From Polytrichum commune (Eukaryota; Streptophyta; Polytrichopsida; Polytrichales; Polytrichaceae): a stretch of 64,000 bases of DNA. This document shows positions 1 through 11,487 of the stretch, one piece after another (within the stretch, counting starts at the first letter, position 1; each line of letters begins with the position of its first letter). Both the position numbers and the translations under genes were made by a program. Under the pieces are notes generated by a model, which was not told the DNA's origin, made no database searches, and worked only from the letters and a program-made list of their open reading frames with translations. Location of the stretch: positions 3,596,001 through 3,660,000 of the forward strand of contig OX485804.1 of the NCBI GenBank assembly GCA_950295325.1, read 5' to 3'.

Positions 1-1262
1 GCGCTACACATACTTGCCATGACAAGGGTCTAGTCAGTGAAAACTTGGCACCACTCCAAAGCTCATGCTCACTTCCCCTTTGTGAAGATGAAATGAAATT
101 GATATTAAAGTTCAGGAAGCCAAACATTGACAAGAAGACTCCACGTCAACATTAAGAAATTCTAATAAGCACCCATCTCCTAGAACAATCAACTATCAGT
201 ACTGGAATCCATTGGATTTAATACCATATTCGTTTGTCAACTTTGTGACATTCTTAATTTCAATTGAGAGAAAATGTCGTATTTGTGACATTATTATGCT
301 TAATAAGTTGACATTAATGCAGTCAAAGCGCATTACTGTATGGTCTCAGTGAGTGTGACCATGGCGGTCACCATAAATGATGAAGATAAAATCACCAGAG
401 GAGTTGGTTTTGGCAGCCCATAGAAACTGCAACCACTGTGCTATGGGCCTCAGTGGTCTCAATTTCTGAAGCTGGAATATTTGCAGAGTGTCTCATCACA
501 TGAACATGTATTTTGAGGTGGAGGGCGTTTTCATTTCCCGCACATATCTTGTGTGAAAATATGAAACTCAGTGTACATTTTGGGATCATTCGAAACCTGA
601 ATTCTGGTTTCCAACTAAATTGGCGGGTGATTTGTGTACCCTGTTTTTACTGCATGCAGCTTTTGCGAAAGGAATTTTAAGTGATGAACTTAGTTTAGGT
701 GATATGGAATTCGTCACTGGCCTGTGATTTGTTACTCTGGGACATGATCTACAACTTATTTGGAAATTTCAAGATGCATTTTCCGTTGAGATCGGTGCCA
801 TGTACTTAGGGGAGTGACGACCAAATCAGGGGGGATTAATCTCAGGATATATTATTTAACCATGATCGGCTTCATTAGCATCATGTAAATTAGAAATCCA
901 CCCACATCCATCTTTGTTTTCCAGCATCTGAAGACTTACCAGATGCTCATTTTGAAGTTGATGGTTACAATTATACCATACTTGAATTGCAATGTGCTCG
1001 AGTCCTACTTGTGTACAATTCCCGGAATTTCAAGGCCACGTACATAAGCATGGAAGGTTTTGGTATGGTAAACATGAAAGCTGAAACGTGCAGGATGTGC
1101 ATTGTAAGTTAGATTGCGATTCAACCCCTTAGAGCAAATTCCTTCAGCTTTGCTACTTACAGCTAGGAGATTTATTGTGACTTAAAGGTCACATGGAATA
1201 ATAACAACCGCAATGTTGAAAATTCCATGCTTGTTATGTATTTAAGCATCCAGGCAGATTCT
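1..1262. other. gene-free stretch
   Basis: No open frame with recognisable domains, RNA gene or transposon terminus was seen. Only short frames occur on either strand, none longer than about 65 codons. Confidence 0.5.
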
Positions 1263-1267
1263 GACAT

Positions 1268-1500
1268 TCTGCAATAATGTCCGGGGGAGATTTTTGGACA
1301 TAATTGGTCGAGATCCTAGTGTTTCCAAGTCCAACTGGTAACATGTTGACATCTTTTGGTTTACCTTTACAAATTTGAGGAATATTTGCTTTATTCCTCT
1401 AAAATTGATCAGTAATTTTCCTGAAGTCTTGAACTTCAACCGGTTATTTCTCAAACTGAACCGGTTCAGCTGTAACTAGTTGTCAGTTCTCCCTGTTCAG
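1268..1500 (+). repeat. dispersed repeat family A, copy 1
   Basis: About 230 bp that starts near ATGTCCGGGGGAGATTTTTG and runs through CCAACTGGTAACATGTTGAC to an AACCGGTTCAGCTGTAACTA-like end. Diverged copies lie at 7083-7262 (same strand) and at 1785-1872, 14185-14560 and 18228-18450 (opposite strand). No coding potential. It could be a MITE or part of an LTR; the ends are not sharp enough to call a TSD. Confidence 0.65.
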
Positions 1501-1784
1501 GGTTCTGCAAGCATTGGTGTTGCACGAGTTAAGCTTTTAGGACTGCAATTCCTGGCACAACATAGGCTTACTGGGAATTATTGCAGAAACTTTTCTATCA
1601 AAGTCATGCTGAAAAGGCACTGGCAATAAATCTTATCCTTGTTATATAAGCAACCACATTCATGTTGCGAGTGTAAGAAGGAACATGTCGGTTGTCACAG
1701 TTTCTTTATGCTCCTAGAAACTAATCACATGGGCATGTACATAAACAAAGGATAAGGGTAGTAAAGGGTAGTGATTTTTGACAA

Positions 1785-1872
1785 TAAAGAAAACCCAAAA
1801 GATATCAACATGTAACCAGTTGGACTTGGAAACACTAGGATGCTGACTGAATAGGCATGCCCAAATATGTCC
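1785..1872 (-). repeat. dispersed repeat family A, partial inverted copy 2
   Basis: Reverse-orientation partial copy of family A (the AACATGTAACCAGTTGGACTT segment). It lies about 400 bp from copy 1, so the two can pair as an inverted repeat. Confidence 0.6.
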
Positions 1873-1959
1873 TAGACAATTCATGAAGGCTTGGAATTTG
1901 GAAGACTGCACCATGTATGGTATTTAGTGTCCCATGTGTAATAGTGTCACTTACCCTAT

Positions 1960-2450
1960 TTTGAGGCGTATGCTACATTACACTAATGATTAACAACTTC
2001 ATCATGAGTGTCACCTCATGACACTTGGCGTTCAAGTGCGGTTACTAATATCTTGGCATGAGTATGTTCAAAAGTATTATGAGGTGCAAGCCTATGTTTC
2101 ACAAATGTCTAGTACAAGTTGACTAAAGTGTAGACAAACGACACTTGGCATTATTATGCTCAAGAGTATCTCCCTCTTGCATACTAAAATGTAAACACAT
2201 GACACTTGTGATTAGTACTCTAAAAAATATCTTCCCCTTGCATGCTAAAACACAAGACTATCATCTAAAGTATCCCAATGTGCTACTCTAAATGTCAGAA
2301 TGTAGATAATTTTTCACTTGAAGAAGTTACTTATGTGGACAAATGAAATCATATTGGCAATTAGCAACCATGAAACTTTGAGACCTCTAAGCATCTAGTT
2401 TAGGCCCTTTGCAAATAGTGTACGTGACACTAAATACCATAAACATTGTA
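1960..2450 (+). repeat. dispersed repeat family B, copy 1
   Basis: About 490 bp, of which roughly 2040-2450 aligns by eye with 12945-13340. Shared segments include GGCATGAGTATGTTCAA, GTTGACTAAAGTGTA, AAGTATCCCAATGTGCTACT and AGGCCCTTTGCAAAT. No open frame is conserved, so this is probably an old non-coding transposon segment. Confidence 0.65.
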
Positions 2451-2614
2451 GTACCTGTAGTAATTAAGTACAATTAAGTCAATAAAGTCTTTGTGACTAG
2501 AAGTAGCTTGAAAGTTGTGAAGGGTACGCTCATTTTTGGGAAACTGCCATGACTTTGAGTTCTCCATTATAAGTCCTTGTACAACACTTTAAAGTTCCAA
2601 TGTTGAGTAGGACT

Positions 2615-2885
2615 TGTATGCTAGTATTGAAGCTCTCCATGTTCTGTAAGTTTTTGGTGCATGCTTGGAGTCAGTATGAAGGTTTGAGAAAAGAACATTT
2701 TACATTGGTTCATTGGAGGCCAAACTCATTATAGCACCTATTGGGATGGGATGCAAAAACGAGGTTGGCCCTCAATAAACCATACCAATATGAAAGGTTC
2801 TTTGTTCTCAAAGCTTCACACCGACTCCAAGCATGAACCGAAAATTACCAAACATGGAAAGTTTTGTATGCAAAAACAGCCAACA
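2615..2885. repeat. long imperfect hairpin (about 120-bp arms)
   Basis: 2615-2735 and 2763-2880 are imperfect reverse complements separated by about 30 bp. The best-matched core is GCATGCTTGGAGTC in the left arm against GACTCCAAGCATGAA in the right arm. It could be a foldback MITE or a young hairpin-RNA locus; the sequence alone does not separate these. Confidence 0.6.
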
Positions 2886-2889
2886 TCCA

Positions 2890-3930
2890 ACCACAACTCC
2901 GGTGGAATTAAAGAATAACTAGACTAAAGTTACTGTTATATCCTATATCATCAGAAGTGACTACCCGACACACCACCTTCATAGCTACTTGTGTCACGTA
3001 TGAAAATTCTAGAAAACTAGAATTTGATGGCATGCAAATCGGTTAAAAGTGATCCATAATTTCACTTTCAAGTTAGACTCTTGAACATATCAACGTGAAG
3101 TTGAAGTATAGGTATACAAGCTCAGCAGGAACTTCAAGTTCGAAGTCGCTCTAAAATTCAGCCATGATCTGTACAACAGCCAAGGTTAAAATTGTGCAAA
3201 GAATAAAAGAGATCCACAACTGTAAGGAGTCACGCATTGAAACGCGCCTACTGGTCAACCTCTTGAATTCTGTAAGAATGTTTGCTATTCTCAAATGGTT
3301 GATATTTGTACATCTGGCTTCCGAAGCTACAAGCCAGCTACTTCACCATATATCTTTACATCTTCCTAGCTGCAATCTTCAACCCTGTGTACTTCTTCAA
3401 TTGTGGCCCTTCGGAACATCACAATTTGATATAAATATTTTGAGTCTACAAAACATTTTGAAATATGAGGAGCGCCTCTCGTACATCGGCCATCATAGAT
3501 CCATCGATTGCTCCAAAACGACAGCAGCTACATTACGAACGATCAGATTGCTCAGATGCCCCTGGTGAACGCAACCTCAGTTAATTACTAATTTAACCTC
3601 AGCAATAAAAAACCACAAGTCTTCGCAAGACTTTGTCTTGATTTTAAAGCTGGGTCCCCGTGACATCATTCCGGGTTATGGACATGGCTGACAAGATGCA
3701 CTCATGTGCAGGAGCAGCTAGCCAGCCATGTCGATTTGCAAAACAAAAAGTTGCAAATCATATCGAATATAAAAATTATGCTTCTCGAGAAGTATACAGG
3801 GTTGATTGCACTATCACATATTGATTTCAGGCTATCCCACCTGGTTTTCGGAGGTTAATTGCCACTTCCTGTAGAAGAAACATGACAAGCACAACAACAG
3901 AAACAGGAACAGGATAAACTCCCGCCAAAC
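2890..3930. other. gene-free stretch downstream of the AP2/ERF gene
   Basis: Presumably contains the 3' UTR of the minus-strand AP2/ERF gene next to it. A 134-codon plus-strand frame at 3164-3568 has no recognisable domain and is not called. Confidence 0.45.
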
Positions 3931-6066
3931 TCAATAGAAGAAACCCAACGGAGTTTGGTGTTGCCATTGGTCTCCTCTGCAAGTTCTCTTCACAGACTGC
4001 TGTTGTTCCCATGACTGTAGAGATTGATCAGCCCACCATGATTTATTACACTCCCGAGTACCACTCGACCGTTTGGTACCTCTTGACTGAGATTGATGAT
4101 CTGCCGCATTAACGAATGGGTCACTTGCAGGAGCCTGATGCAGAATGCTAGCAGTCGTCTGGCGCTGACGAATCGCGTCGAAAACCTCATGTTGGAGGGT
4201 TAACCCTCTCATCGACTCCGGAACCTGCAAAAAATCTTCATAGGCGGCAGCAGCGGGGTACAAATTCGCTCGGCTAATAATCCGCTGCCAATTCAGATTC
4301 AATTGCTGTATGTACGAGGACAACGAACTAGACGGCCCCGATGACCACTCCGAAGCTCGCTGCCACAATGCCGCTCGTAACATCAGCATCTCAGGGTCAA
4401 GGTGGAGAGCGGTTGCGATACCTTGCAGCGATCTGTCATCAGCAGTTGGAGGAATCTGGTGGCCACCTGAAGACAGAAGCTGATTCGGCACAGGATTGAT
4501 ACGGGTGAGACTGGGGAAATTTAAATTTGTCCCGGGGGGCACTGAGCCGAATTGCAAGCTTTCTGCACTCGCATCTGCCGACTGCAGTTTATTGCTGCTG
4601 CTGTTGCTGTTGATGATGTTGTGATGATGATGATGATGATCTCTAATCTGCATCTTCTCCGAGGCAACAGAAGTGTTTGATGTTGCTGCGCTGTGAGGGA
4701 GGTCACGGGATTTGGCAGCCAAGTTGGCGGAGTAAGTGCTGGCCTTGAGAGGGAAGTTGAGGAGCGCCTTGCAGCCTCGCATCTGGAAGGCAGCCTGGTC
4801 GTATGCCATGGCCGCGTCTTCTGCGGTGTCATAGGTGCCCAGCCACACTCTTGCACCGTTCTGCCCTGAGTCTCGAATCTCGGCTGCAAATTTGCCCCAA
4901 GGTCTCCGTCTCACACCACGGTAACTCAGCGACCGACTCCGTTTCCCCTGGGGTACTACTGCGGCCGGCTGCTCCTCCGATTGCAGCAAGCCGGGCAAGA
5001 TGATCTTATCCTCGATCGAATCCGAATGCAAATCCAAATTCGACTTCGACTTCTCGTCGTCATCATTATCCAGTGAGTCTTGTAGTACTGCTGCTGGTCC
5101 TGCGTGATCCTCTGCAATCTGGTGCAGCGTCACGTAATCCACATCATGATGCGCCACTTGATCATCATCATGGAGTTTCATCGAACTCGCAGGTGCAGCG
5201 GACTCGATGCCATCACCATTTGCATGATGAATATGCTCTTGCAGCTGCGGAGAGAGACACGTAAAGGATTCGATCCAAGCTTCCGCGTCCATGTCGTCCT
5301 CTTCCAACGCATCCGGCAGGCCGATGAACGAAGTCGACATGATGGACATACTATGCTCATCATTCTCTACTGTGGTTAAGTCCTCTGGACCATCATCATC
5401 GTTATCATCATCATCATCCTTGATTAAGCGAGACGAAACCGTGGACCGAGCATCTGAGGAACTCGACTCAGTGGCACTACTCTGCTGCTGCATGCGAGAA
5501 ATCTTACCACCACCATCCTTTGTACAGGAATGTACTCCTAAGCGAGGAAGATCAGATTTGGGAAGTGCCAAATTCGGCAACACTTTCCCGGTTCGATTAC
5601 TGATAAGTACTCTTCGGTGCAAATTGTCGCCATGATGGTTCAGATGGTTTCTCAAATCTCGAGAGGTGGCCGTAGTAAAGCCTGACTCCGACTCAGCTTG
5701 TTGCGTACTCATCGTCCGTAACTGTTCTGATGCAGCAGACGACGAGTCTGCACCACAAGCTGCTGAAATTTCTGAAAGGTTAGAGCAACTCCATACACTC
5801 GGTAGTAGCGATGGGTGGGGAATAATGTGCTTGGGAGACTGGATCGGAGACATGAGGCTCCTGAAAAATGCCTCCACGCTGTACTCGGATTCTCCTCCTC
5901 CTCCAGCTGCTGCTGCTGCAAGTGAGGATCGGTCGTGCAACGCAGACAGGAAATCATCCTCCATCAGCCAATTGTCTTCGTCCTCCAGAAGGTATTGACG
6001 CACCTCCTCAATCAGCCCCCTTTGCAAACCACTCCTTCGAGGGGTGTCCACCAACACTGTGGCCAT
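3931..6066 (-). CDS. AP2/ERF-domain transcription factor
   Basis: Single uninterrupted 711-codon frame from an ATG at 6066 to a TGA at 3931-3933. A single AP2/ERF domain occupies about residues 381-440 (4747-4926). It shows the YRGVR start, [14 protein letters not shown], the [14 protein letters not shown] core and AYDQAAF, ending in LLNFPL. The Ala and Asp in the AEIRD and [10 protein letters not shown] blocks mark the ERF rather than the DREB type, and the [16 protein letters not shown] wording resembles group IX ERFs. Such proteins bind GCC-box promoters in the nucleus. The basic KRSR stretch just before the domain is a candidate nuclear localisation signal. The N-terminal half is acidic, with [11 protein letters not shown] near residues 28-38 and an Asp run near 217-225, consistent with activation (inference). 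Low-complexity Asp, His, Ser and Gln runs make the protein long for an ERF. No intron is needed. The family call is firm; the orthologue is not known. Confidence 0.93.
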   Translation of the reverse strand: MATVLVDTPRRSGLQRGLIEEVRQYLLEDEDNWLMEDDFLSALHDRSSLAAAAAGGGGESEYSVEAFFRSLMSPIQSPKHIIPHPSLLPSVWSCSNLSEISAACGADSSSAASEQLRTMSTQQAESESGFTTATSRDLRNHLNHHGDNLHRRVLISNRTGKVLPNLALPKSDLPRLGVHSCTKDGGGKISRMQQQSSATESSSSDARSTVSSRLIKDDDDDNDDDGPEDLTTVENDEHSMSIMSTSFIGLPDALEEDDMDAEAWIESFTCLSPQLQEHIHHANGDGIESAAPASSMKLHDDDQVAHHDVDYVTLHQIAEDHAGPAAVLQDSLDNDDDEKSKSNLDLHSDSIEDKIILPGLLQSEEQPAAVVPQGKRSRSLSYRGVRRRPWGKFAAEIRDSGQNGARVWLGTYDTAEDAAMAYDQAAFQMRGCKALLNFPLKASTYSANLAAKSRDLPHSAATSNTSVASEKMQIRDHHHHHHNIINSNSSSNKLQSADASAESLQFGSVPPGTNLNFPSLTRINPVPNQLLSSGGHQIPPTADDRSLQGIATALHLDPEMLMLRAALWQRASEWSSGPSSSLSSYIQQLNLNWQRIISRANLYPAAAAYEDFLQVPESMRGLTLQHEVFDAIRQRQTTASILHQAPASDPFVNAADHQSQSRGTKRSSGTRECNKSWWADQSLQSWEQQQSVKRTCRGDQWQHQTPLGFFY

Positions 6067-6222
6067 TGTATATAGGTCTCAATTTACCCTCAGATTCGAG
6101 TACTCTGGACACAAATTATCCTCAATTGCTCGATGATGCAGCAACGCAAACAGATCTTCTGTTTGAAGAACCTCTCGGTACCTAAGTATTTAAAATTGGA
6201 TGTCAGGTTTCTGTAAGCATTA

Positions 6223-6275
6223 CAACAACAGGAACAGCAACAGCAACAACAGCAACAACAACAACAACAACAATT
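6223..6275. repeat. CAA/CAG trinucleotide microsatellite
   Basis: ACAACAACAGGAACAGCAAC followed by CAA/CAG units, about 160-210 bp upstream of the AP2/ERF start codon. It is probably in the promoter or 5' UTR. On the gene's own strand it reads as TTG/CTG repeats. Confidence 0.85.
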
Positions 6276-7082
6276 GGCAGCGTCCATTGACAAATTCGGG
6301 CTCCAGATATGGAGAATTTACTGAATAATTTCAACTGCTGATGTCCGGAATCATCTGCTCCTACCTTCAACGTTGATTCCCCGAATTAACCCTCTCTCGC
6401 TAAACAGTACAATTGTCGCCTACCTTACCCCTTGTCGCTGCAGCCTGGACAGCACCTCGCAAGTCAGGCTACTTCCGACCACTCTGCACCTCTCACAAGT
6501 TGATGATCATTGAGCTCTACTAGCCCAGTATGCCCTCCATCACTAGAAATGCACACCAAGTTAACCCTTTTTGTCACTGCGGAAACGTAGTTTACTTTCC
6601 CTCTACTTCTAAGATGGATGTCAACCCCTTGGGTTATGAAATGTGCGACGACAGAAAGGATTCAGCTCTCAAATATTACATGTCAATGATTATTGCATGA
6701 TTACATGTCAATGCATGTCAACCCCGAGTATATCGATGAGTGAGTAGGGGTAGCAGTGTGTGACCTGACATGTGGTTTTCCTGCACCTCTCCGGCGAATT
6801 CGGATGTGATCCTGCTGAAACTGGTCCCGAAGCTCTGGTATCCTGTACTATATGTAGACCTGAAGTTCTGGCTTTAAAAGTTGTGTGGTGTGACACAACG
6901 TGCACTGTTGCGAACGAGCGACCCTCCAGCCCTCCTTCGGAAACCTGAATGAATGTCTGACACTCATTCACCAAATCTTTCTTCTGTAGGCCAGGGCTCG
7001 ACACGCACCTGCGCCCCCACCACCGCTCTCACCGAGCTTGGTGAAACGCAGTCAATAATAGGCTTATGCATCATATGCCAAT
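6276..7082. other. upstream region of the AP2/ERF gene
   Basis: No coding sequence recognised. This is the likely promoter side of the AP2/ERF gene. I could not identify a TATA box with confidence. Confidence 0.4.
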
Positions 7083-7262
7083 GATGTCCCGGGAGATTTT
7101 GGGACGTAATCGGTCGAGATCCTCAACCCTAAACCGGTTACATGTTGACGTCTTTCGGTCCTTCATCATGAATTTGAGGAATATTCTCTAAGTTCCTCTG
7201 AATTGATCGGTAACTTTCTTGAAGTCTTGAACTTTCAACCGGTTCATCTGTAATTACCATTC
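7083..7262 (+). repeat. dispersed repeat family A, copy 3
   Basis: Starts at ATGTCCCGGGAGATTTTGGG and carries the TAAACCGGTTACATGTTGAC and CAACCGGTTCATCTGTAATTA blocks shared with the other family A copies. It is uninterrupted where the 14-kb copy carries a 147-bp insertion. Confidence 0.7.
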
Positions 7263-8409
7263 ATTGTTCTGCTTCATAGGAGCTTCTCTCCCCTCTTTCA
7301 TTTATTAGATGATTGACTCCGGAATTAGCTTCACAAGTCTCAAATCAGTCTAAAGAGACCCACTTGAGATGAATCAATCACAATCTATAGGGGTCAAATT
7401 TTTAGCAGACCCCTTTTACATGGGGACTTGAATTATTGCACATGAGGTGAGTGAATCGTACCTCTCATTTGAAGGGAAAATAATAAATATAAATATAAAA
7501 TAAAATAAAATAACATGATCATGTGTTAAAGGTTTGTGTATCTTATGTGGTTGTTGTGATTCGATCTTAATTGAGCACCTAACATATATGAGTGGTTTGT
7601 GGTGAGGTTTGCAATTAAAATTGAGCTCTAAAAGGACATGTGCTTTAGGATGAGATCGGACAACGTGTTGAAAATATAGACACCATTCTAAATTCAATAG
7701 TGAACATGATTGGGAGGGTTTACGTGATTGTTCGAGGCGGTTTTATTTGAGGGGGGAAGGGGGGAAGGTATCAATACACACGCACTCCTATTAATCATAA
7801 CTAAATCAATGGAAAGTCCAATGTTCAATCTGATTTGAAATTCAATTGATCTTGAAGCATTGTAGATTTGCAAAGTCAACACAAATTTCCAAATGCCACA
7901 CACAAAGCCTACAATGCACAGTATCAACATAGGTGTTGAAAGTAGGATGCAGGTGACCAAGTTGTGTCGATAACTACCTCAAAACCTAGTAATGATGTAT
8001 GATCAATAACAAGTGGACAACCGAAAAAAACAAAAACAAAAATAAACAAACCAAATAACATGATACACCCACATGACATTGCGTACCTTAGATTCTTATA
8101 TTTCATGCAGGCCCTCTCAATCAAAATGTTGTGGAATAGAAAGTGGCCTTGAAGGTAAGCTAATGTGGGCCACAGTACTTGTGACTATAGTGTACGACCA
8201 AGCCTATGGAGCAGGTATGTAAGTGACTGCCGCCGTCACCAGTGTCACCATAGAGACAAAAGCCTTACCAATCGGTCTTTGTGGATGAAAAGGTAGACTC
8301 ATCCATCATGGATGAAAGGTAGCAACAACTGAATATTGTATTTCGTGCCGCCCGATCTATTTGTCTTGCTCGAAACTAATTGTAAACCGCCACTGTAGTG
8401 TCACCAACA
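7263..8409. other. AT-rich gene-free stretch
   Basis: Contains a short AAATA/TAAAA microsatellite near 7478-7515. A segment at 7680-7735 (CATTCTAAATTCAATAGT) recurs at 21450-21500. No gene seen. Confidence 0.45.
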
Positions 8410-8595
8410 CTAAAATGTACATTGTTGCAATTACTGTCACTTCCTAAGTGATTTTTCATCCAAATTACAATCATTCGTGATAATGTTTCATTATAGACAT
8501 GTTAGGATGCAGAATATACCAAACTTTGTTTCCATAGTTGACATGGTTTTCATCTAAATTTCAATCATCCATGACAGTACTTGTAAACTCATTCA
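8410..8595 (-). repeat. dispersed repeat family G, copy 1
   Basis: In reverse complement this aligns with 19905-20070 over about 165 bp, roughly 75 percent by eye. Shared blocks include TACTGTCATGGA, AAGTTTGGTATA, CATCCTAACA and ATTTGGATGAAAA. Non-coding. Confidence 0.65.
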
Positions 8596-11373
8596 TGAGA
8601 AGTGTCATTAGAAAAAGTTGCCATAGTGACATCAAATACCATGCATTGACACTACTAAATCTAGTGTAGTATTTGTGTTATTTTAGAAGCCTCTTATAGG
8701 GTGAGGGCCGATTCATGGGACTGACATCATTCGATCTGGATCCCATTAGATAAATTTGAAGTTTCTTATGTAATTTTAGCAATCTATTCATGGTCCTCAA
8801 ATTATTAAATAATAAACAACTAAAAATCACATGTTAAAGTCTAATGATTTTTATAAAAAAAAAATTTGTATTCTCACCTTCCCGCCAATGGATGCGTTTA
8901 TTTAGACACCACGAAGTCTTAGCCAAGTCTTATTAACCAGGTTGATGTACATGTAAGGTATGTTACTTTCTTGTAGCCATGCAAGTTAGAATTCTCAGAG
9001 TTTTGGCTTAAGCTTCATGGTTTCCATGGAAACTCATCCACCCATCATCCATAGGAAGGTGAGAACGCAACTAAGCCATTCTTTAACATGAAAATTTTGC
9101 AATTTTTATTCTTTTAATTATAATATTGGCACCATAAATGTGGAAACAGTCTATTGAAATTTGGTGGGAATGAACCAGCCTTCAACCCAAAAGGAAATTG
9201 CCTTTTACTAGGGTCCCTTTGAATCCATAATGAATGATTTTACCTATACACCATGAAATGGGCCCCTCCAGAGCCACACCAATTTGTCCTATTAGTGCAG
9301 GTGACCATTTGAAATTTTATGTTGCTATAACATTTTGCTTAGAATATCTATATTATTGCGTAAATTCTTTCGTATTTCTTGATGTGCATATTAGATATGT
9401 ATGTGATCTGGGCTAATAGAGATATGCTCGGTAAAATGTTAGAGCTCGTTAGCTCATCATGCGTATACATTAAAGTTGGGTGAAACTTTCAAGACCTCCT
9501 CTTTTCACCTCTCAAACTTTGAGAGAATTTAAAATAAGGCATTCGCATGGGACCCACTGTCTAAAGTCCTAGATCGACCTATGCGCAGCTAGTTTGGCAC
9601 ATCCATCTTAATACGACAAGTCGGAAAGCCGGTTTTTAGTAACCCAACTTCACTCTTTGTGTATGACGATTCAAGCATTGAGTAAACTTGAACGACTTTT
9701 GTATAAATTCTCATAAACTTAGGGTTTGGGACTAAACCCGTGGTTTCATCTACTTTACTTTACAAATAACTCTATAAATCATATGAAAAGTGGATGCCGA
9801 ACGAAATTATGCACATATATATTCCTTACATAGATGATGGCCCACCACTTTTAACAACTCTTGGAAACAAGATTGTCATCTTGATGTCCGGGGTGTGGAC
9901 TTGTGTCGGAAAAAGTGTGAAGGTGGAGCCTTAGACCAGCCTGACTTTGGCCGGGCTCTTGTTTTTTAAGCTTATTTTTGTGGCTTTGAAGATGTGATTT
10001 TCTCCAAAGCGGTCGTGGCCAATTGGTGCTAGGCAAAGTCGAAGGTCCACCTAGCTATTAGGGTGGGAAGGGAAAGGGAGGAAATGGAAAGGAGAGGAGG
10101 AATATTACTTAGTACCCACACCCGCGTTGCATTTCAACAAAGATTCAACGCAAAGTCGACATATTTCAACTCAAACTTTTCAATGGCTCACGAAAATGAT
10201 ACGGTGCATGTAAGTACAAACATAGAAATAGAATTAAAAACACATATATCAAAGTTGCAGAAGTCTCAAGTGCATAGCGAGGCCCGCATTGGCAAAATAC
10301 CCCCCCTCGGTAACTAAAATTTTATTGCTCGCATGGGCATTCCAATGACCTTGGAATGACCTTGGAACTTCCGCATCATCCTTGCATCACATTCTTCGGA
10401 AGCGTGTACCTTCGTTTACAAGAATAAGCATCACCTTGGTTATTCTTGAAAAAATTTCATTGTTTTTCGTCTTCAATCTAAAGAATATACATATAAACCT
10501 TAAGGGGGGCAATGTCCTTGAACTTTGGAGAATCCAAGGTATTGATGTGTGAAGGAAATTTTTTATTCATCTACGGTGGTTGGGTTGGGTCGATTAAGGA
10601 AAGGAAAAAGGGTTAGTAAACATCTTGTTCAAGAATGCTACGTGATGTTGAGGGCAATTCAACCCCTATCACCAACATATTCTATGATCAACCACTTGTT
10701 TGACGAAACCAACTCTATTTTTAAAATTCATGAACAAAATTTAAGCCTCAACAGTCGCAAAGTGTAAGGTTCTCAAGTTGGAGGAGCTTGTGAAACTATT
10801 ATTTGTTTCAAAATAAGGATGACATGATGGACGAGGACCCTCATTGGGAAAATAAAAATAAATTAAAAACATGTTGTGCAAATATATGTATTTTAATAAT
10901 TTAATTTTTTAGATTTAGAGTTCATTTGCCTATCTTAAAAGTGTCTCTCACAATGAGCTTGAATGTCTTTTTGGAAGCATGTTTGGTTTGGGATGTTGCT
11001 CACTCTACTAAATATGGTTGATTTTAGAATGGGAAACACCCACAGGCAAGAGAGTTTGCTTTCTCACTCAAATCTTATTGACTTTCTACAAGCTTCAAAA
11101 TCATTTCAAAGCATCGTTCCTATTCAAATTAGAGAAAAATCAAATGGGATTTGCACCGATGTATTCTTGAAACCTAGAATTTTTTGAATGCCGTGTGGGG
11201 ACCCAAATGAAGTCATGTTGTGCCTCCATGGTGCTTCTCTTTTATAAAGAGAGTCCATTGAACTCTCACAAACAAAAAAGGGTTAAGTATGACTTTGGAG
11301 ATCAAAAGCACGGTACTAAAGTAGGCATATCCAGAACCATGACATAACCTACAGACAAATAAATAAATAAATA
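8596..11373. other. gene-free stretch
   Basis: AT-rich, with only short frames and no recognisable domain. No transposon termini were identified. Confidence 0.4.
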
Positions 11374-11487
11374 GCCAACGTCAGGCACTCTGACGTGAAT
11401 TTGAGCCCGTTGGCCCTACCCTGCTCAAGAATCCTCTTGGTGCAGGGTGAGGTTAACTACCTACCTTGCGGTGGGTGGACTCTTGGC
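11374..11487 (+). repeat. short dispersed repeat family F, copy 1 (SINE-like)
   Basis: About 115 bp containing GGCCCTACCCTGCTCAAGAA and CTACCTTGCGGTGGGTGGAC. It is followed by a CCTA run and a T run at about 11490-11515. A roughly 80 percent identical copy lies inverted at 16506-16625. The short length and T-rich tail suggest a SINE 3' part, but no A or B box was found, so the class is uncertain. Confidence 0.6.

Noticed and set aside
3164-3568. 134-codon plus-strand frame with an ATG
   Set aside because: No recognisable domain, no promoter or homology evidence, and it lies in the 3' flank of the AP2/ERF gene.
5073-5998. Several plus-strand frames opposite the AP2/ERF gene
   Set aside because: Antisense shadows of a repetitive, GC-richer coding sequence.
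6708-7004. 98-codon minus-strand frame upstream of the AP2/ERF gene
   Set aside because: No domain, and not in frame or linked by convincing splice sites to the AP2/ERF coding sequence.
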